Positions 51,411-59,924 of a DNA stretch of 64,000 bases are shown in pieces. The stretch is from Haloprofundus marisrubri (GTDB taxonomy: Archaea > Halobacteriota > Halobacteria > Halobacteriales > Haloferacaceae), in assembly GCF_001469955.1 (NCBI RefSeq), contig NZ_LOPU01000018.1, positions 312,001 to 376,000 of the forward strand, written 5' to 3'. How positions within the stretch are numbered: position 1 is the first letter of the stretch; each line of letters begins with the position of its first letter. The notes below the pieces were generated by a model. It was not told the origin of the DNA. It ran no database searches and saw only the letters and a list, made by a program, of their open reading frames with translations. Position numbers and translations under genes: made by a program.

Positions 51411-51444
51411 ACATCGCCGAAAATCCGTCTCTTTCGTTCTCGGT

Positions 51445-51645
51445 TCAGGCCAGAAGCAGCGGGATACCGAACACGACGAGGAGGCCAACGAGGAGGACGA
51501 CGAAGCCCGTGCCGACCTGACTGGTGGTGTAGGCGCTCTGGGGGGCGGTCGTTCGCGCGCCCGCCATGGTGTCCTCTGCTTCCTGGTGCGGTTCCGTTCC
51601 TTCCTCGACGTTGCGGCGCTCGCTCGGTTTGCTCTGGTCGGCCAT
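51445..51645 (-). CDS. Small single-helix membrane protein (DUF7550-like)
   Basis: A 66-residue protein with an acidic, hydrophilic N-terminal half (SKPSERRNVEEGTEPHQEAE) and one C-terminal membrane helix (GTGFVVLLVGLLVVFGIPLL). The layout matches a widespread haloarchaeal family of unknown role. It is divergent from the alpha-glucosidase gene. Confidence 0.65.
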   Translation of the reverse strand: MADQSKPSERRNVEEGTEPHQEAEDTMAGARTTAPQSAYTTSQVGTGFVVLLVGLLVVFGIPLLLA

Positions 51646-51710
51646 GGAGATGGGTTCTGCACCTGCCTACTAAAAACACAACTAAATGGCCTCCCCGCGT
51701 GGGTGAGCGC

Positions 51711-53498
51711 GTGAAGGAGATTCAGGACACGACGAGCGAGGACGACGACCCCGCGCACGTCGACCGGGCGTGGTGGAAGGAGTCGGTCGTCTACCAGATT
51801 TATCCACGCAGTTTCAACGACAGCGACGGCGACGGCGTCGGCGACATCCCCGGGATAATCGAGAAACTCGACTACCTCGACGACCTCGGCATCGACATCG
51901 TCTGGCTCAACCCCGTCTACGAGTCGCCGAACGCGGACAACGGCTACGACATCGCCGACTATCGGTCGATTATGGACGAGTTCGGGACGATGGACGACTG
52001 GGAGGCGCTACTGGAGGGACTCCACGAGCGGGATATCCGTCTCATCATGGACCTCGTGGTGAACCACAGTTCCGACGAGCACGCGTGGTTTACGAAGTCG
52101 CGCGACCCCGACAGCGACTACCGAGACTACTACATCTGGCGGCAGGGACGGACGGACGTCGACGGATTCACCGGCCACGAAGGCCCCGAACACGAGGCAC
52201 CGCCGAACGAGTGGGGCTCGTTTTTCGGCGGTCCCGCGTGGGCGTACGACGAGGAGTCCGAACGGTGGTACATGCATCTGTTCGACGAAAAACAGCCGGA
52301 CCTCAACTGGGAGAACCCCGACGTTCGAGACGACGTCTTCGAGATGATGGAGTGGTGGCTGGAGAAAGGCATCGACGGCTTCCGGATGGACGTCATCAAC
52401 CTCGTCTCGAAACCCGACAGCATCACCCAACACGACCCGCCGCACGTCCACGACGACTTCGGCGGCACCATCGACGGCCCGAAGGTCCACGACTACATCG
52501 GCGAGATGGGCGACCGGGTGCTCGCCGACCGCGACGTGTTCACCGTCGGCGAGATGATCGGACAGGAGATGTCGATGGAGGAGGCGCTTTCGTACGTCGG
52601 CGAGAACGGCGACGGTTTGGACACGCTGTTTCACTTCGACCACGTGCTACTCGACCAAGGCGAGAACATCTGGGACTACCACGAGTACGACCTCGGGGAA
52701 CTCAAACGCGTGTTCAGCCGCTGGCAGAACGGTCTCTTTCCGGAGGGATGGAACAGCCTCTACTTGAGCAACCACGACCAGCCACGCCTCGTCTCGCGTT
52801 TCGGCGACGACGGTGAGTACCGCGAGGAGTCGGCGAAACTGCTGGCGACGCTGCTGTTCACGCTCCGAGGGACGCCGTACGTCTTCCAAGGGGCCGAAAT
52901 CGGGATGACGAACTATCCGTTCGAGTCGCTCTCGGAGTTCCGCGACGTAGAGACCATCAACCCCGTCCGCGACGCACTCGACTCCGGTCACGTCGGGTCG
53001 TTCGAGGAAGTAAAAGGCGGTCTGCGCGAGAACAGTCGTGACAACGCCCGCACCCCGGTCCAGTGGTCCGACGACGAGAACGCCGGCTTCACCGACGGCG
53101 AGCCGTGGATAAACGTCAACCCAAATCACCAAGAGATAAACGTCGAGGCCGCCCGCGAGGACCCCGCGTCGGTGTGGAACTACTACCGCCGACTTATCGA
53201 CACGCGGAAAGGAAACGACGTACTCGTTTACGGCGAGTACGACCAGTACTACCACGACCACGGCAGACTCTGGGCGTACACGCGAACGCTCGGCGACGAA
53301 CTGGCGCTCGTCCTCTTGAACTTCGCCGAGCGAAAGACGGCGTTCGAACTCCCTGACTCCCTTCGGGAGGAACTCGACGACACGACGGCCGAACTGCTAC
53401 TCGGTAACTACGACGCCGCCGACGGGCCGCCGGTCGAACACGACGTGGACGCACTGGCGCTTCGTCCGTGGGAGAGTCGCGTCTATCGACTCCGCTGA
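51711..53498 (+). CDS. GH13 alpha-glucosidase / oligo-1,6-glucosidase
   Basis: A protein of about 595 residues, cytoplasmic. The start is GTG, at 51711 or 51699; the family N-terminus WWKESVVYQIYPRSFNDSDG follows soon after. The GH13 conserved regions are complete: LIMDLVVNHSSDEH (region I), GIDGFRMDVINLVSK (II, nucleophile Asp), VFTVGEMIGQ (III, acid Glu) and LSNHDQPRLVSRFG (IV). The RDNARTPVQWSD block and length (about 560-600) fit enzymes hydrolysing short alpha-glucans. The protein lacks a signal peptide, so it acts on imported oligosaccharides. Confidence 0.9.
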   Translation: MKEIQDTTSEDDDPAHVDRAWWKESVVYQIYPRSFNDSDGDGVGDIPGIIEKLDYLDDLGIDIVWLNPVYESPNADNGYDIADYRSIMDEFGTMDDWEALLEGLHERDIRLIMDLVVNHSSDEHAWFTKSRDPDSDYRDYYIWRQGRTDVDGFTGHEGPEHEAPPNEWGSFFGGPAWAYDEESERWYMHLFDEKQPDLNWENPDVRDDVFEMMEWWLEKGIDGFRMDVINLVSKPDSITQHDPPHVHDDFGGTIDGPKVHDYIGEMGDRVLADRDVFTVGEMIGQEMSMEEALSYVGENGDGLDTLFHFDHVLLDQGENIWDYHEYDLGELKRVFSRWQNGLFPEGWNSLYLSNHDQPRLVSRFGDDGEYREESAKLLATLLFTLRGTPYVFQGAEIGMTNYPFESLSEFRDVETINPVRDALDSGHVGSFEEVKGGLRENSRDNARTPVQWSDDENAGFTDGEPWINVNPNHQEINVEAAREDPASVWNYYRRLIDTRKGNDVLVYGEYDQYYHDHGRLWAYTRTLGDELALVLLNFAERKTAFELPDSLREELDDTTAELLLGNYDAADGPPVEHDVDALALRPWESRVYRLR

Positions 53499-54020
53499 TG
53501 CACCATACACGCTAGCACGAGTACCGATTCGGAAACGGTCCCGAAATCCAACCCAATCTGCTATGGGTAGACTCTGAAGCCGCGATTTGCGACCCACATA
53601 CGCATCAGCACCCTGGATAAACGGCTTTCAGAGCTGTTGTGAGACGAACTATCTGTGGAAACGGCTTCGACAGTCCTCGGAAGGGTATCCAGGCGAATGG
53701 CCAGCCTATCCATGTGGGCGACGATTACTACCGGCCGGAGAATAGACGAACTAGTCGTCGGAGCCTTCACGGCCCGACCACCATGAAGGTGGTGAGCGAA
53801 ACGGTGTGTCAGCATCTCTCTATTTCCTCTCTTGCAGCTAACTTCCGACGAGCGACCGCTTTGTCGGCGGTTCCTACTCGGTTCCCAACCACTCGCCACC
53901 GATTCACGAGCGACTGCCTCGTGGACGGTTGCCACGAGCCACTGCTCCATGGAGGCTTCCGACGAGACTCACCGTAGTCGAAACCGTGAAACCCGCCACC
54001 CGCGAATTCTCGGACAACGA
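53499..54020. other. Gene-poor spacer of 522 bases with unusual composition
   Basis: Between the alpha-glucosidase and hisF there is no convincing gene. The GC content is lower than in neighbours and the codon-like pattern is lost. Frames that stay open for about 110-130 codons on both strands (53639-53977 plus, 53561-53950 minus) give basic, Ser/Arg-rich products unlike haloarchaeal proteins. It may be the remnant of a decayed gene or mobile element, but I see no terminal inverted repeats or transposase motif. Confidence 0.35.
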
Positions 54021-54833
54021 ATGCTGACGAAGCGCATCATCCCCTGTATCGACGTCGACTTGGACGACGACGGCAACCCGGCCGTGTACACCGGCGTCAA
54101 CTTCGAGGACCTCAAATACACCGGCGACCCGGTGGAGATGGCCAAACTGTACAACGAGGCGGGCGCGGACGAGTTCGTCTTCCTCGACATCACGGCCTCC
54201 GCCGACGGCCGCGAGACGATGCTCGACACCGTCTCGCGCGTCGCCGACGAGGTGTTCATCCCGCTCACCGTCGGCGGCGGGATTCGGACACGTGAGGACA
54301 TCAAGGAGACGCTCCGCGCCGGCGCGGACAAGGTATCGATAAACACCGCGGCGCTCGAACGCCCCGAACTCATCACCGAGGGCGCGGCAGCGTTCGGCAG
54401 CCAGTGTATGGTCATCAGCGTCGATGCCCGCCGCCGCTACGACGAGGAGGGCGACTACTACGCGCAGGTCGACGGCGAGTCCTGCTGGTTCGAGTGTACC
54501 GTCAAAGGCGGTCGTGAAGGCACCGGCGTCGACGTCGTCTCGTGGGCCGAAGAAGCCGAATCCCGCGGCGCGGGCGAACTGTTCGTCAACTCAATCGACG
54601 CCGACGGCACCAAGGACGGCTACGACATTCCGCTCACCAAAGCCGTCTGTGACGCCGTCTCGACGCCCGTCATCGCCTCCTCGGGATGTGGTGGTCCCGA
54701 GGACATGTACGAGGTGTTCACCGAAGCGGGTGCCGACGCCGGCCTCGCGGCTTCTATCTTCCACTTCGACGAGTACTCGATTCAGGACGTCAAGACGTAT
54801 CTCGACGACCGAGACGTACCGGTTCGACTGTAA
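54021..54833 (+). CDS. hisF: Imidazole glycerol phosphate synthase cyclase subunit HisF
   Basis: A 270-residue (beta/alpha)8 barrel making imidazole glycerol phosphate and AICAR from PRFAR, in histidine synthesis with HisH. The catalytic aspartates are visible at [12 protein letters not shown] and [18 protein letters not shown]. The phosphate-binding loops [12 protein letters not shown] and [11 protein letters not shown] are intact. I chose ATG 54021 ([11 protein letters not shown]). The frame extends upstream but without homology. The gene stands alone. Confidence 0.95.
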   Translation: MLTKRIIPCIDVDLDDDGNPAVYTGVNFEDLKYTGDPVEMAKLYNEAGADEFVFLDITASADGRETMLDTVSRVADEVFIPLTVGGGIRTREDIKETLRAGADKVSINTAALERPELITEGAAAFGSQCMVISVDARRRYDEEGDYYAQVDGESCWFECTVKGGREGTGVDVVSWAEEAESRGAGELFVNSIDADGTKDGYDIPLTKAVCDAVSTPVIASSGCGGPEDMYEVFTEAGADAGLAASIFHFDEYSIQDVKTYLDDRDVPVRL

Positions 54834-54940
54834 TCGTCGCCGTTTCTCGTTCACCGCCGCCTGCTCGTTCTTTTCGCTGTGGGGCGCGCCGTCAGCACGT
54901 ACGACGAACGCTGATTTATCTGCCTGTCGTAGCATCGTCT

Positions 54941-55510
54941 ATGAGTACACCGACCGACTGGGAAGCGACGCTCGAACAGCACCGCGACGACAAAAACGAG
55001 TACTTCCGAGACAGTTCCCGGTCACCGATTCCAGAGACCGAGCAACCGGATTTCGTGGGACTGGACTACTATCCGCCGGACGACGACTACCGATTCGAAC
55101 TCGATTTGCACGACCACGACGAGAAAGAAGCCGTCGTCGTCGCAACGACCGCCGACGGCGAACGCGAGTACCTCCGATGGGGCGAATTTCGGTTCGAGAT
55201 AGACGGTGAGGAGCAGACGCTGCAGGCCTATCGCCGAGACGAGGACGACCCCGGTCTCTGGGTGCCGTTCCGCGACGACACCAGTGGCGAAGAGACGTAC
55301 GGTGCGGGCCGCTATCTCGACTTACACGCCGACGAAGACAGAGCGAACGACCGCTGGGTCGTCGACTTCAACCTCGCGTACAACCCGTTCTGTGCGTACT
55401 CAGCGCGCTACGAGTGCCCGATGGTCCCGGTCGAAAACTGGCTCGACGTCGCTATCGAAGCGGGTGAGAAAACGTACGAGTCCGGAGAGGGCTACAGCGC
55501 CGAAGCGTAG
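54941..55510 (+). CDS. DUF1684 domain protein
   Basis: A 189-residue protein. The family signature RDDKNEYFRDSSRSPIPE (about residues 16-33), FVGLDYYPPDDDYRFELDL and the C-terminal NLAYNPFCAYSARYECPMVP are typical of DUF1684. The last of these is a strongly conserved Asn/Pro/Tyr/Cys motif. The biochemical role of the family is unknown. A TATA-like TTTATC (54914-54919) about 25 bases before the ATG suggests a leaderless transcript. Confidence 0.85.
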   Translation: MSTPTDWEATLEQHRDDKNEYFRDSSRSPIPETEQPDFVGLDYYPPDDDYRFELDLHDHDEKEAVVVATTADGEREYLRWGEFRFEIDGEEQTLQAYRRDEDDPGLWVPFRDDTSGEETYGAGRYLDLHADEDRANDRWVVDFNLAYNPFCAYSARYECPMVPVENWLDVAIEAGEKTYESGEGYSAEA

Positions 55511-55560
55511 AGAGAGAGAGAGCAGAAAGACAGAGAGAACAGTCGAGTTGCGTCGAGTCG

Positions 55561-55848
55561 TTACGCGCCGGCGGCCGACTCGTAGGCGTCGCGGAGGGTG
55601 CCCATCTGTGTCTGGACGAGGCCGGCGGCGTCGCCGAGCGCGTCGAGCGGGTCGGTGCCGTCGGTCTTGATGGTCAACACGGGGTCGGTCTGTCCACCCG
55701 ACTGTTCGGGGTTCATGTCGTACGTCGCGGCGACGACGCTCTCTGTCTCCAAGAGCGCGCCCTTGAGGACGTTCATGAACGTGTGGTCTTCCCCGGCGAC
55801 TTCGATGCGGAGTTCCTCGTCGGTCTTGTCGATGACCCGCAGTTCCAT
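55561..55848 (-). CDS. rpoL: DNA-directed RNA polymerase subunit L (Rpo11)
   Basis: A 95-residue archaeal Rpo11/RpoL that pairs with Rpo3 (subunit D) in RNA polymerase assembly, corresponding to eukaryotic Rpb11. The family signature [18 protein letters not shown] (about residues 19-36) and [18 protein letters not shown] are clear. I start at ATG 55848 ([12 protein letters not shown]). A longer frame to 55977 adds unrelated residues. It stands alone on the minus strand. Confidence 0.92.
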   Translation of the reverse strand: MELRVIDKTDEELRIEVAGEDHTFMNVLKGALLETESVVAATYDMNPEQSGGQTDPVLTIKTDGTDPLDALGDAAGLVQTQMGTLRDAYESAAGA

Positions 55849-55959
55849 GCCGCTTGCTTTCCCTCCGGGCCGGTTTAGTGTTTCGTCTTTCTGTCGGCCG
55901 CGACACCCGGCGACGACCCCGAGCACAGGTTTTTCACAGATGACGGTACACTGACTGGT

Positions 55960-56427
55960 ATGTCGCCCTCCACCCACGACGGACTCGTCGCCGGCGCGGT
56001 CCGAATCGGTTCGCTCGGTCTGTTCGGCCTTCCCACCTACCTCGTCACGATACGTGCCGCCGAGATTCTGGCTTCGCTCGCTGGAACGTCACTCTCGGGC
56101 AACTGGCGCGCCGCCGCGTCAGTCATCGCCGTCGTTCTCTCGTTCGAGGTGGCAACCGAAGTCGCGGCCGTCAGACTCGACGGGTTCGCGGCGCTGAGTC
56201 GGAGCAGTCGCCTCACGAACGTGGTTCGTCACGCGACGCTTTCGGTCGCTGTTCTCGCAGCGTTTGTCGTCGTCGCCGACGTTCTCGTCTACGTCATCGG
56301 GTACTCGATATCTACAGGAAACTCGCTCGAAGTTGCCATCGGGGCGCTCGCGGCGCTCGCTGTCGTCTGGGCACTCGGCCGCACGCTGAGCGCGTTCTAC
56401 CGCGGCTATCGCGGCGACGGCAGGTAA
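55960..56427 (+). CDS. Membrane protein, unknown function
   Basis: A 155-residue protein with about four membrane helices, at roughly residues 10-38, 50-68, 88-112 and 122-143 ([39 protein letters not shown]). It ends in a basic tail ([10 protein letters not shown]). No family was recognised. It is divergent from rpoL. Confidence 0.6.
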   Translation: MSPSTHDGLVAGAVRIGSLGLFGLPTYLVTIRAAEILASLAGTSLSGNWRAAASVIAVVLSFEVATEVAAVRLDGFAALSRSSRLTNVVRHATLSVAVLAAFVVVADVLVYVIGYSISTGNSLEVAIGALAALAVVWALGRTLSAFYRGYRGDGR

Positions 56428-56448
56428 AACGAAACGAGAAAAGACGCG

Positions 56449-57435
56449 CTACGCCGAGTCGTCGACCGTCGGGAACAGGTCGTCGATATCAGGGTTCTCG
56501 TCGACCAGTTCGTACGCGTTGCCGTCGCGTTCGGCGACGCCGCGTTCTGCGAGATGTGCGAGGTGCGCATACGCCTCGCCGGGGCCGTGGAGCACGTGGA
56601 TGTTCTTCAGGTCGCCGAACAGCGCGGCGCTCACCGTCCACGGGTCGCTCGGACCCTGTTCGCGGAGGACGCCGACGACGTTCTCGGTCCGCTCGCGGTG
56701 GTGCTCAAGAATCGTCGCCGCCCGCGCGGAGGGTTCGTCGATGACGTCGCGGTGGCCGGGCCACGCCCGGTCGAAGTCGCGGTCGATGAATCGAACGAGG
56801 CTGTCGACGTACAGTTCCAGCGGGGCGTCGAGGCGTACGTCCGCGCCGCCGACGTTCGGCGTGTATTTGGGCAAGATTGCGTCGCCGACGAACGCTTCTT
56901 CGCCCGCGTCGCCTTCGAACGCGAAGGCCGAGAGACCGGCGGAGTGGCCGGGAAGATGTACGGCTTCGAACTCGCGGCCGTCGATGGCGAAGGTGTCGCC
57001 GTCGGCAAAGGGCGTCACCTCGGCGGGCCGACCCGCGAGGCTCTCGTGTTCGGAGAGAAACTCCAGCAGTTCCTCGCGGCGGTCGTCGGGCAGGCCCCAC
57101 TCACGGAGTTTCCGGCGCGTCGTCTCGTTCTCGGCGGAGAGCGCGCTCTCCTCGCCGGCGACCAGCGGTGCGTCGGCCTCGTGGACGCGAACCACGGCGT
57201 CGCTCTCGGCTTGAATCTCGCCGGCGAGGCCCGCGTGGTCGTAGTGCCAGTGCGTGACGAGTATCTCGTCGACGTCGGCGAACTCGACGCTGAACTCCGC
57301 CAACTCGGAGCGGAGTTGGTCGCGGACGGCCGCGGTTGCGACCCCGGTGTCGACGAGGACGGTGGTCTCCCCGTCGAGGAGGTATACGTCGTTTTTCCCC
57401 TCGAAGACGGTGTTCCCGAGTTGGATTCGCTTCAC
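56449..57435 (-). CDS. Metallo-beta-lactamase-fold hydrolase with winged-helix C-terminus (LACTB2-like)
   Basis: A 328-residue protein with a GTG start at 57435 (VKRIQLGNTVFEGKNDVYLL). The metal motif is LVTHWHYDHAGLAGEI (HxHxDH, about residues 60-75), then HLPGHSAGLSAFAFEG, VGDAILPKY and WPGHRDVIDEP. The last ~75 residues look like a small winged helix (GPSDPWTVSAALFGD, AYAHLAHLAERGVAERDG), as in LACTB2-type proteins. It could be a hydroxyacylglutathione hydrolase-like or RNA-acting enzyme; the substrate is unknown. Confidence 0.82.
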   Translation of the reverse strand: MKRIQLGNTVFEGKNDVYLLDGETTVLVDTGVATAAVRDQLRSELAEFSVEFADVDEILVTHWHYDHAGLAGEIQAESDAVVRVHEADAPLVAGEESALSAENETTRRKLREWGLPDDRREELLEFLSEHESLAGRPAEVTPFADGDTFAIDGREFEAVHLPGHSAGLSAFAFEGDAGEEAFVGDAILPKYTPNVGGADVRLDAPLELYVDSLVRFIDRDFDRAWPGHRDVIDEPSARAATILEHHRERTENVVGVLREQGPSDPWTVSAALFGDLKNIHVLHGPGEAYAHLAHLAERGVAERDGNAYELVDENPDIDDLFPTVDDSA

Positions 57436-57537
57436 GGGCGAACCACTCGGCGAACCCGTATGAGGTTTCGGACTTTCGAATGCGGCTACGGTGCCGGGAG
57501 TCGACAGCGGTTTTTCGACCCGACCCTTCGAACCCAT

Positions 57538-57927
57538 ATGGCCGAGTACGAACCCGGTGTCTGCAACATCGGGGAAGGAGAACAGCGAAAGCGGTACGCC
57601 CTCGGAGCCGTCGCGTTGGTGGCGACGCTCGGGCTGTTCGTGGGCGTACTCACGACGGGCGCGCCGACGTTGCTGTTGTTGGCGTCGGTCGTTCCGCTGT
57701 TCGGCGTCGCGGAAGGCTACTTTCAGGGGCGACACAACTTCTGTACGGGCTTTGCGACGCTCGGCATCTACGATACGAGCGACGACGGCACCGACCGACG
57801 GGAGGTTCCGGACGCGTCGGCACGCCGCGCCGACCGGCAGCGAGCGCGGCAGATTCACGCGAAGTCGGCGACGGCGGCCGTCGGCGCGACGATTCTCGTC
57901 TACGCGGTCGGTCTGCTATCGTTCTGA
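57538..57927 (+). CDS. Three-helix membrane protein, unknown function
   Basis: A 129-residue protein that starts MAEYEPGVCNIGEGEQRKRY and has paired helices at about residues 20-57 (LGAVALVATLGLFVGVL, PTLLLLASVVPLFGVAEGYF), a short conserved loop RHNFCTGFATLGIYD, and a final helix (ATAAVGATILVYAVGLLSF). The N-terminal Cys (VCN) and the Cys in HNFC may pair or bind metal. No family function is known to me. Confidence 0.65.
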   Translation: MAEYEPGVCNIGEGEQRKRYALGAVALVATLGLFVGVLTTGAPTLLLLASVVPLFGVAEGYFQGRHNFCTGFATLGIYDTSDDGTDRREVPDASARRADRQRARQIHAKSATAAVGATILVYAVGLLSF

Positions 57928-57993
57928 CTTTCTTGAAACTCACGCTCCGGTACATTCAAACGAGGCGCTTGCGTAGCGCTCTCGCAACAGGGT

Positions 57994-59070
57994 ATGCCCG
58001 AGAACTTCTACGACCTCCTCGGCGTCTCCGACGACGCGACACAGGCGGAACTGAAAGCCGCTTACCGGGCGAAGGCGCGCGAGTACCACCCCGACGTGAA
58101 CGACGACGACCGCGCCACCGCGCAGTTCCAGACGATTCGCCGCGCGTACGACGTCCTCTCGGACGAATCCGAACGCGCCGACTACGAGCGACTGGGGCAC
58201 AGAACGTACGTGAAAAAGCGGATGAAAGGCTACCCCTCGGCGTCGCGCTGGGGCGGCGACGACTCGGCGGACTCGTCGGGTTCCGCGGACTCGTCCGGTG
58301 GGTCCTCGTCGTCGGCGACCTCCAACACGTCGTCGCGTTCACGACGCCGAAGTTCGTCGGGGTCGTCGGGCACGAGTCGCTCGTCCTCCGGGACCGCCTC
58401 GGCGTCGACGTCCCGTACCACGTCCAGCACTGCCTCTTCGACGAGTTCGACCGGCCGAACCCGCAGTCGGTCGAGTAACCGAACGAACAGTGCGACCGTC
58501 GGCGGCCACGACCCCGAGGCGGCCGACGCCCGCGCGAAAGCGCGCGAGGCCCGTCGCGCCCGCCGCCGCCAACAGCGCGAACAGAACGAGGCCCGTTCGT
58601 CACGTCGCCGGACGCTCCGCACACATTGGCTCGCTGTTCTCGCCGCGACACTGCTGTACGTCGCCGGGGCAGGGCAGTTCGTGCTGTACGAGTTCGCGGC
58701 GTTCGCGGCGTTCGCAAACGAACTCGTGAGCGCCCCGACGGCGGCACTGACCGGTTCGTTCGGCCTCAGCGGCCTCTTCGAGTTTACCCTCGCGGCGGTC
58801 CAGACGGCTCCGACGCCGCTGGCTTCGCTGCTGTTCCCGCTCGGTGCGGTGGCGCTGCCGCTCTCGCTCGTCGTCACCGTCTCCCGGTTCGGTTCGGGAA
58901 CGACGTGGCTCTACGTTCTCGGCGCGTTCGCACCGCTCGTCGCGCTGGGACTGAGCGCCACGCTCGCACCGATGGTCTCTTTGACGCTGCTTCTGGCCGT
59001 CGTCGTCCCAGTACTCTCGGCGTCGCTGTTTCTCGGCGACGTGGGGCGGTATCTGTGGGCGTCGCGGTGA
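57994..59070 (+). CDS. Membrane-anchored J-domain protein
   Basis: A 358-residue protein. An N-terminal J domain (residues about 3-68) has the HPD motif in AREYHPDVNDDD and the sequence FYDLLGVSDDATQAELKAAY. A Ser/Thr/Arg-rich low-complexity linker (about 85-165) and a basic helix (AKAREARRARRRQQREQ) precede about four to five membrane helices in the last ~150 residues (AVLAATLLYVAGAGQF; LLFPLGAVALPLSLVVTV). It probably recruits cytosolic Hsp70 (DnaK) to the membrane. The membrane part has no named family. Confidence 0.82.
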   Translation: MPENFYDLLGVSDDATQAELKAAYRAKAREYHPDVNDDDRATAQFQTIRRAYDVLSDESERADYERLGHRTYVKKRMKGYPSASRWGGDDSADSSGSADSSGGSSSSATSNTSSRSRRRSSSGSSGTSRSSSGTASASTSRTTSSTASSTSSTGRTRSRSSNRTNSATVGGHDPEAADARAKAREARRARRRQQREQNEARSSRRRTLRTHWLAVLAATLLYVAGAGQFVLYEFAAFAAFANELVSAPTAALTGSFGLSGLFEFTLAAVQTAPTPLASLLFPLGAVALPLSLVVTVSRFGSGTTWLYVLGAFAPLVALGLSATLAPMVSLTLLLAVVVPVLSASLFLGDVGRYLWASR

Positions 59071-59174
59071 GGTCGGTCGGTCCCGTCTTTCGCTCCCTGC
59101 GCGGGTGAGTACTGTAACCGCGGCGGTCTGTCACTGTCGCCTGATTTTTCCTTCCGGCCGTTGTAGCCATCTCC

Positions 59175-59849
59175 ATGAGTCCGCCTTCCGACACGACGTG
59201 GCGGGTACCGCTCCGCGGCGTCAACGCCTATCTCGTCGACGCCGACGGACTGACGCTCGTCGACGCGGGAACGCCGATGGACGTGGCCCGACTCCGCGAG
59301 TACGTCGAACGCGCCGGCTACTCGCTCGCCGAAATCGAACGTGTGCTTCTCACACACTACGACTTCGACCACGTCGGTGCGCTCGCCGGATTAGCCGAGA
59401 AGGGTCTCGACGCGCCCGTCTACGCCAGCGAACCCGACGCGAGTTTCCTCCTCGACGAGGCGAAACCGCCGCTGGGCAACCGGAAAGGCGCGCTTCAGCG
59501 CGTTCTCGGCGCGTTCGTCGACGTACCCGACCTCTCGGTCGAACGCGTCGTCGACGGCGACACCGTCGGTCCGTTCGTCGCCTACCGGACACCCGGGCAT
59601 ACGCCGGGCCACACCGCGTTCGTCCACCGCGAGTACGGACTGGCGCTGGTCGGTGACCTCGTCAGCGGCGACGACGGCCGGTTCGGACGCCTCCCGTCGC
59701 TCGTGGCCTACGACGCCGACAGAAACGACGAGAGCGTCCGCCAGTTGGCCGACCACCTTGACGGCGTCGACGTCGTCGGGATGGGTCACGGCGACCCGGT
59801 TCGGTCGGACGCCGGCCAGCGGTTCCGCGAGTACGCCGAGTCCCTGTAA
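59175..59849 (+). CDS. Metallo-beta-lactamase-fold hydrolase
   Basis: A 224-residue MBL protein. The metal ligands are seen in VLLTHYDFDHVGALAGL (HxxxDH, about residues 57-73), RTPGHTPGHTAFVH, LVGDLVSGDD and GMGHGDPV. Note that the first motif is HYDFDH, the usual HxHxDH with Asp in place of the second His. Members include glyoxalase II-like and quorum-lactonase-like hydrolases, and the substrate is open. Confidence 0.85.
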   Translation: MSPPSDTTWRVPLRGVNAYLVDADGLTLVDAGTPMDVARLREYVERAGYSLAEIERVLLTHYDFDHVGALAGLAEKGLDAPVYASEPDASFLLDEAKPPLGNRKGALQRVLGAFVDVPDLSVERVVDGDTVGPFVAYRTPGHTPGHTAFVHREYGLALVGDLVSGDDGRFGRLPSLVAYDADRNDESVRQLADHLDGVDVVGMGHGDPVRSDAGQRFREYAESL

Positions 59850-59924
59850 AATCAACTCGGCTGACAATTCATCTCGAACGACCCGTCCGTACCGTTATTT
59901 TGCCGGTTACCCTCACGTTCGTTG

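Noticed and set aside
50823-51710. Upstream extension of the alpha-glucosidase frame
   Set aside because: The frame stays open far upstream, but it overlaps the GT2 gene and the small membrane protein gene. GH13 homology starts only after about 51740.
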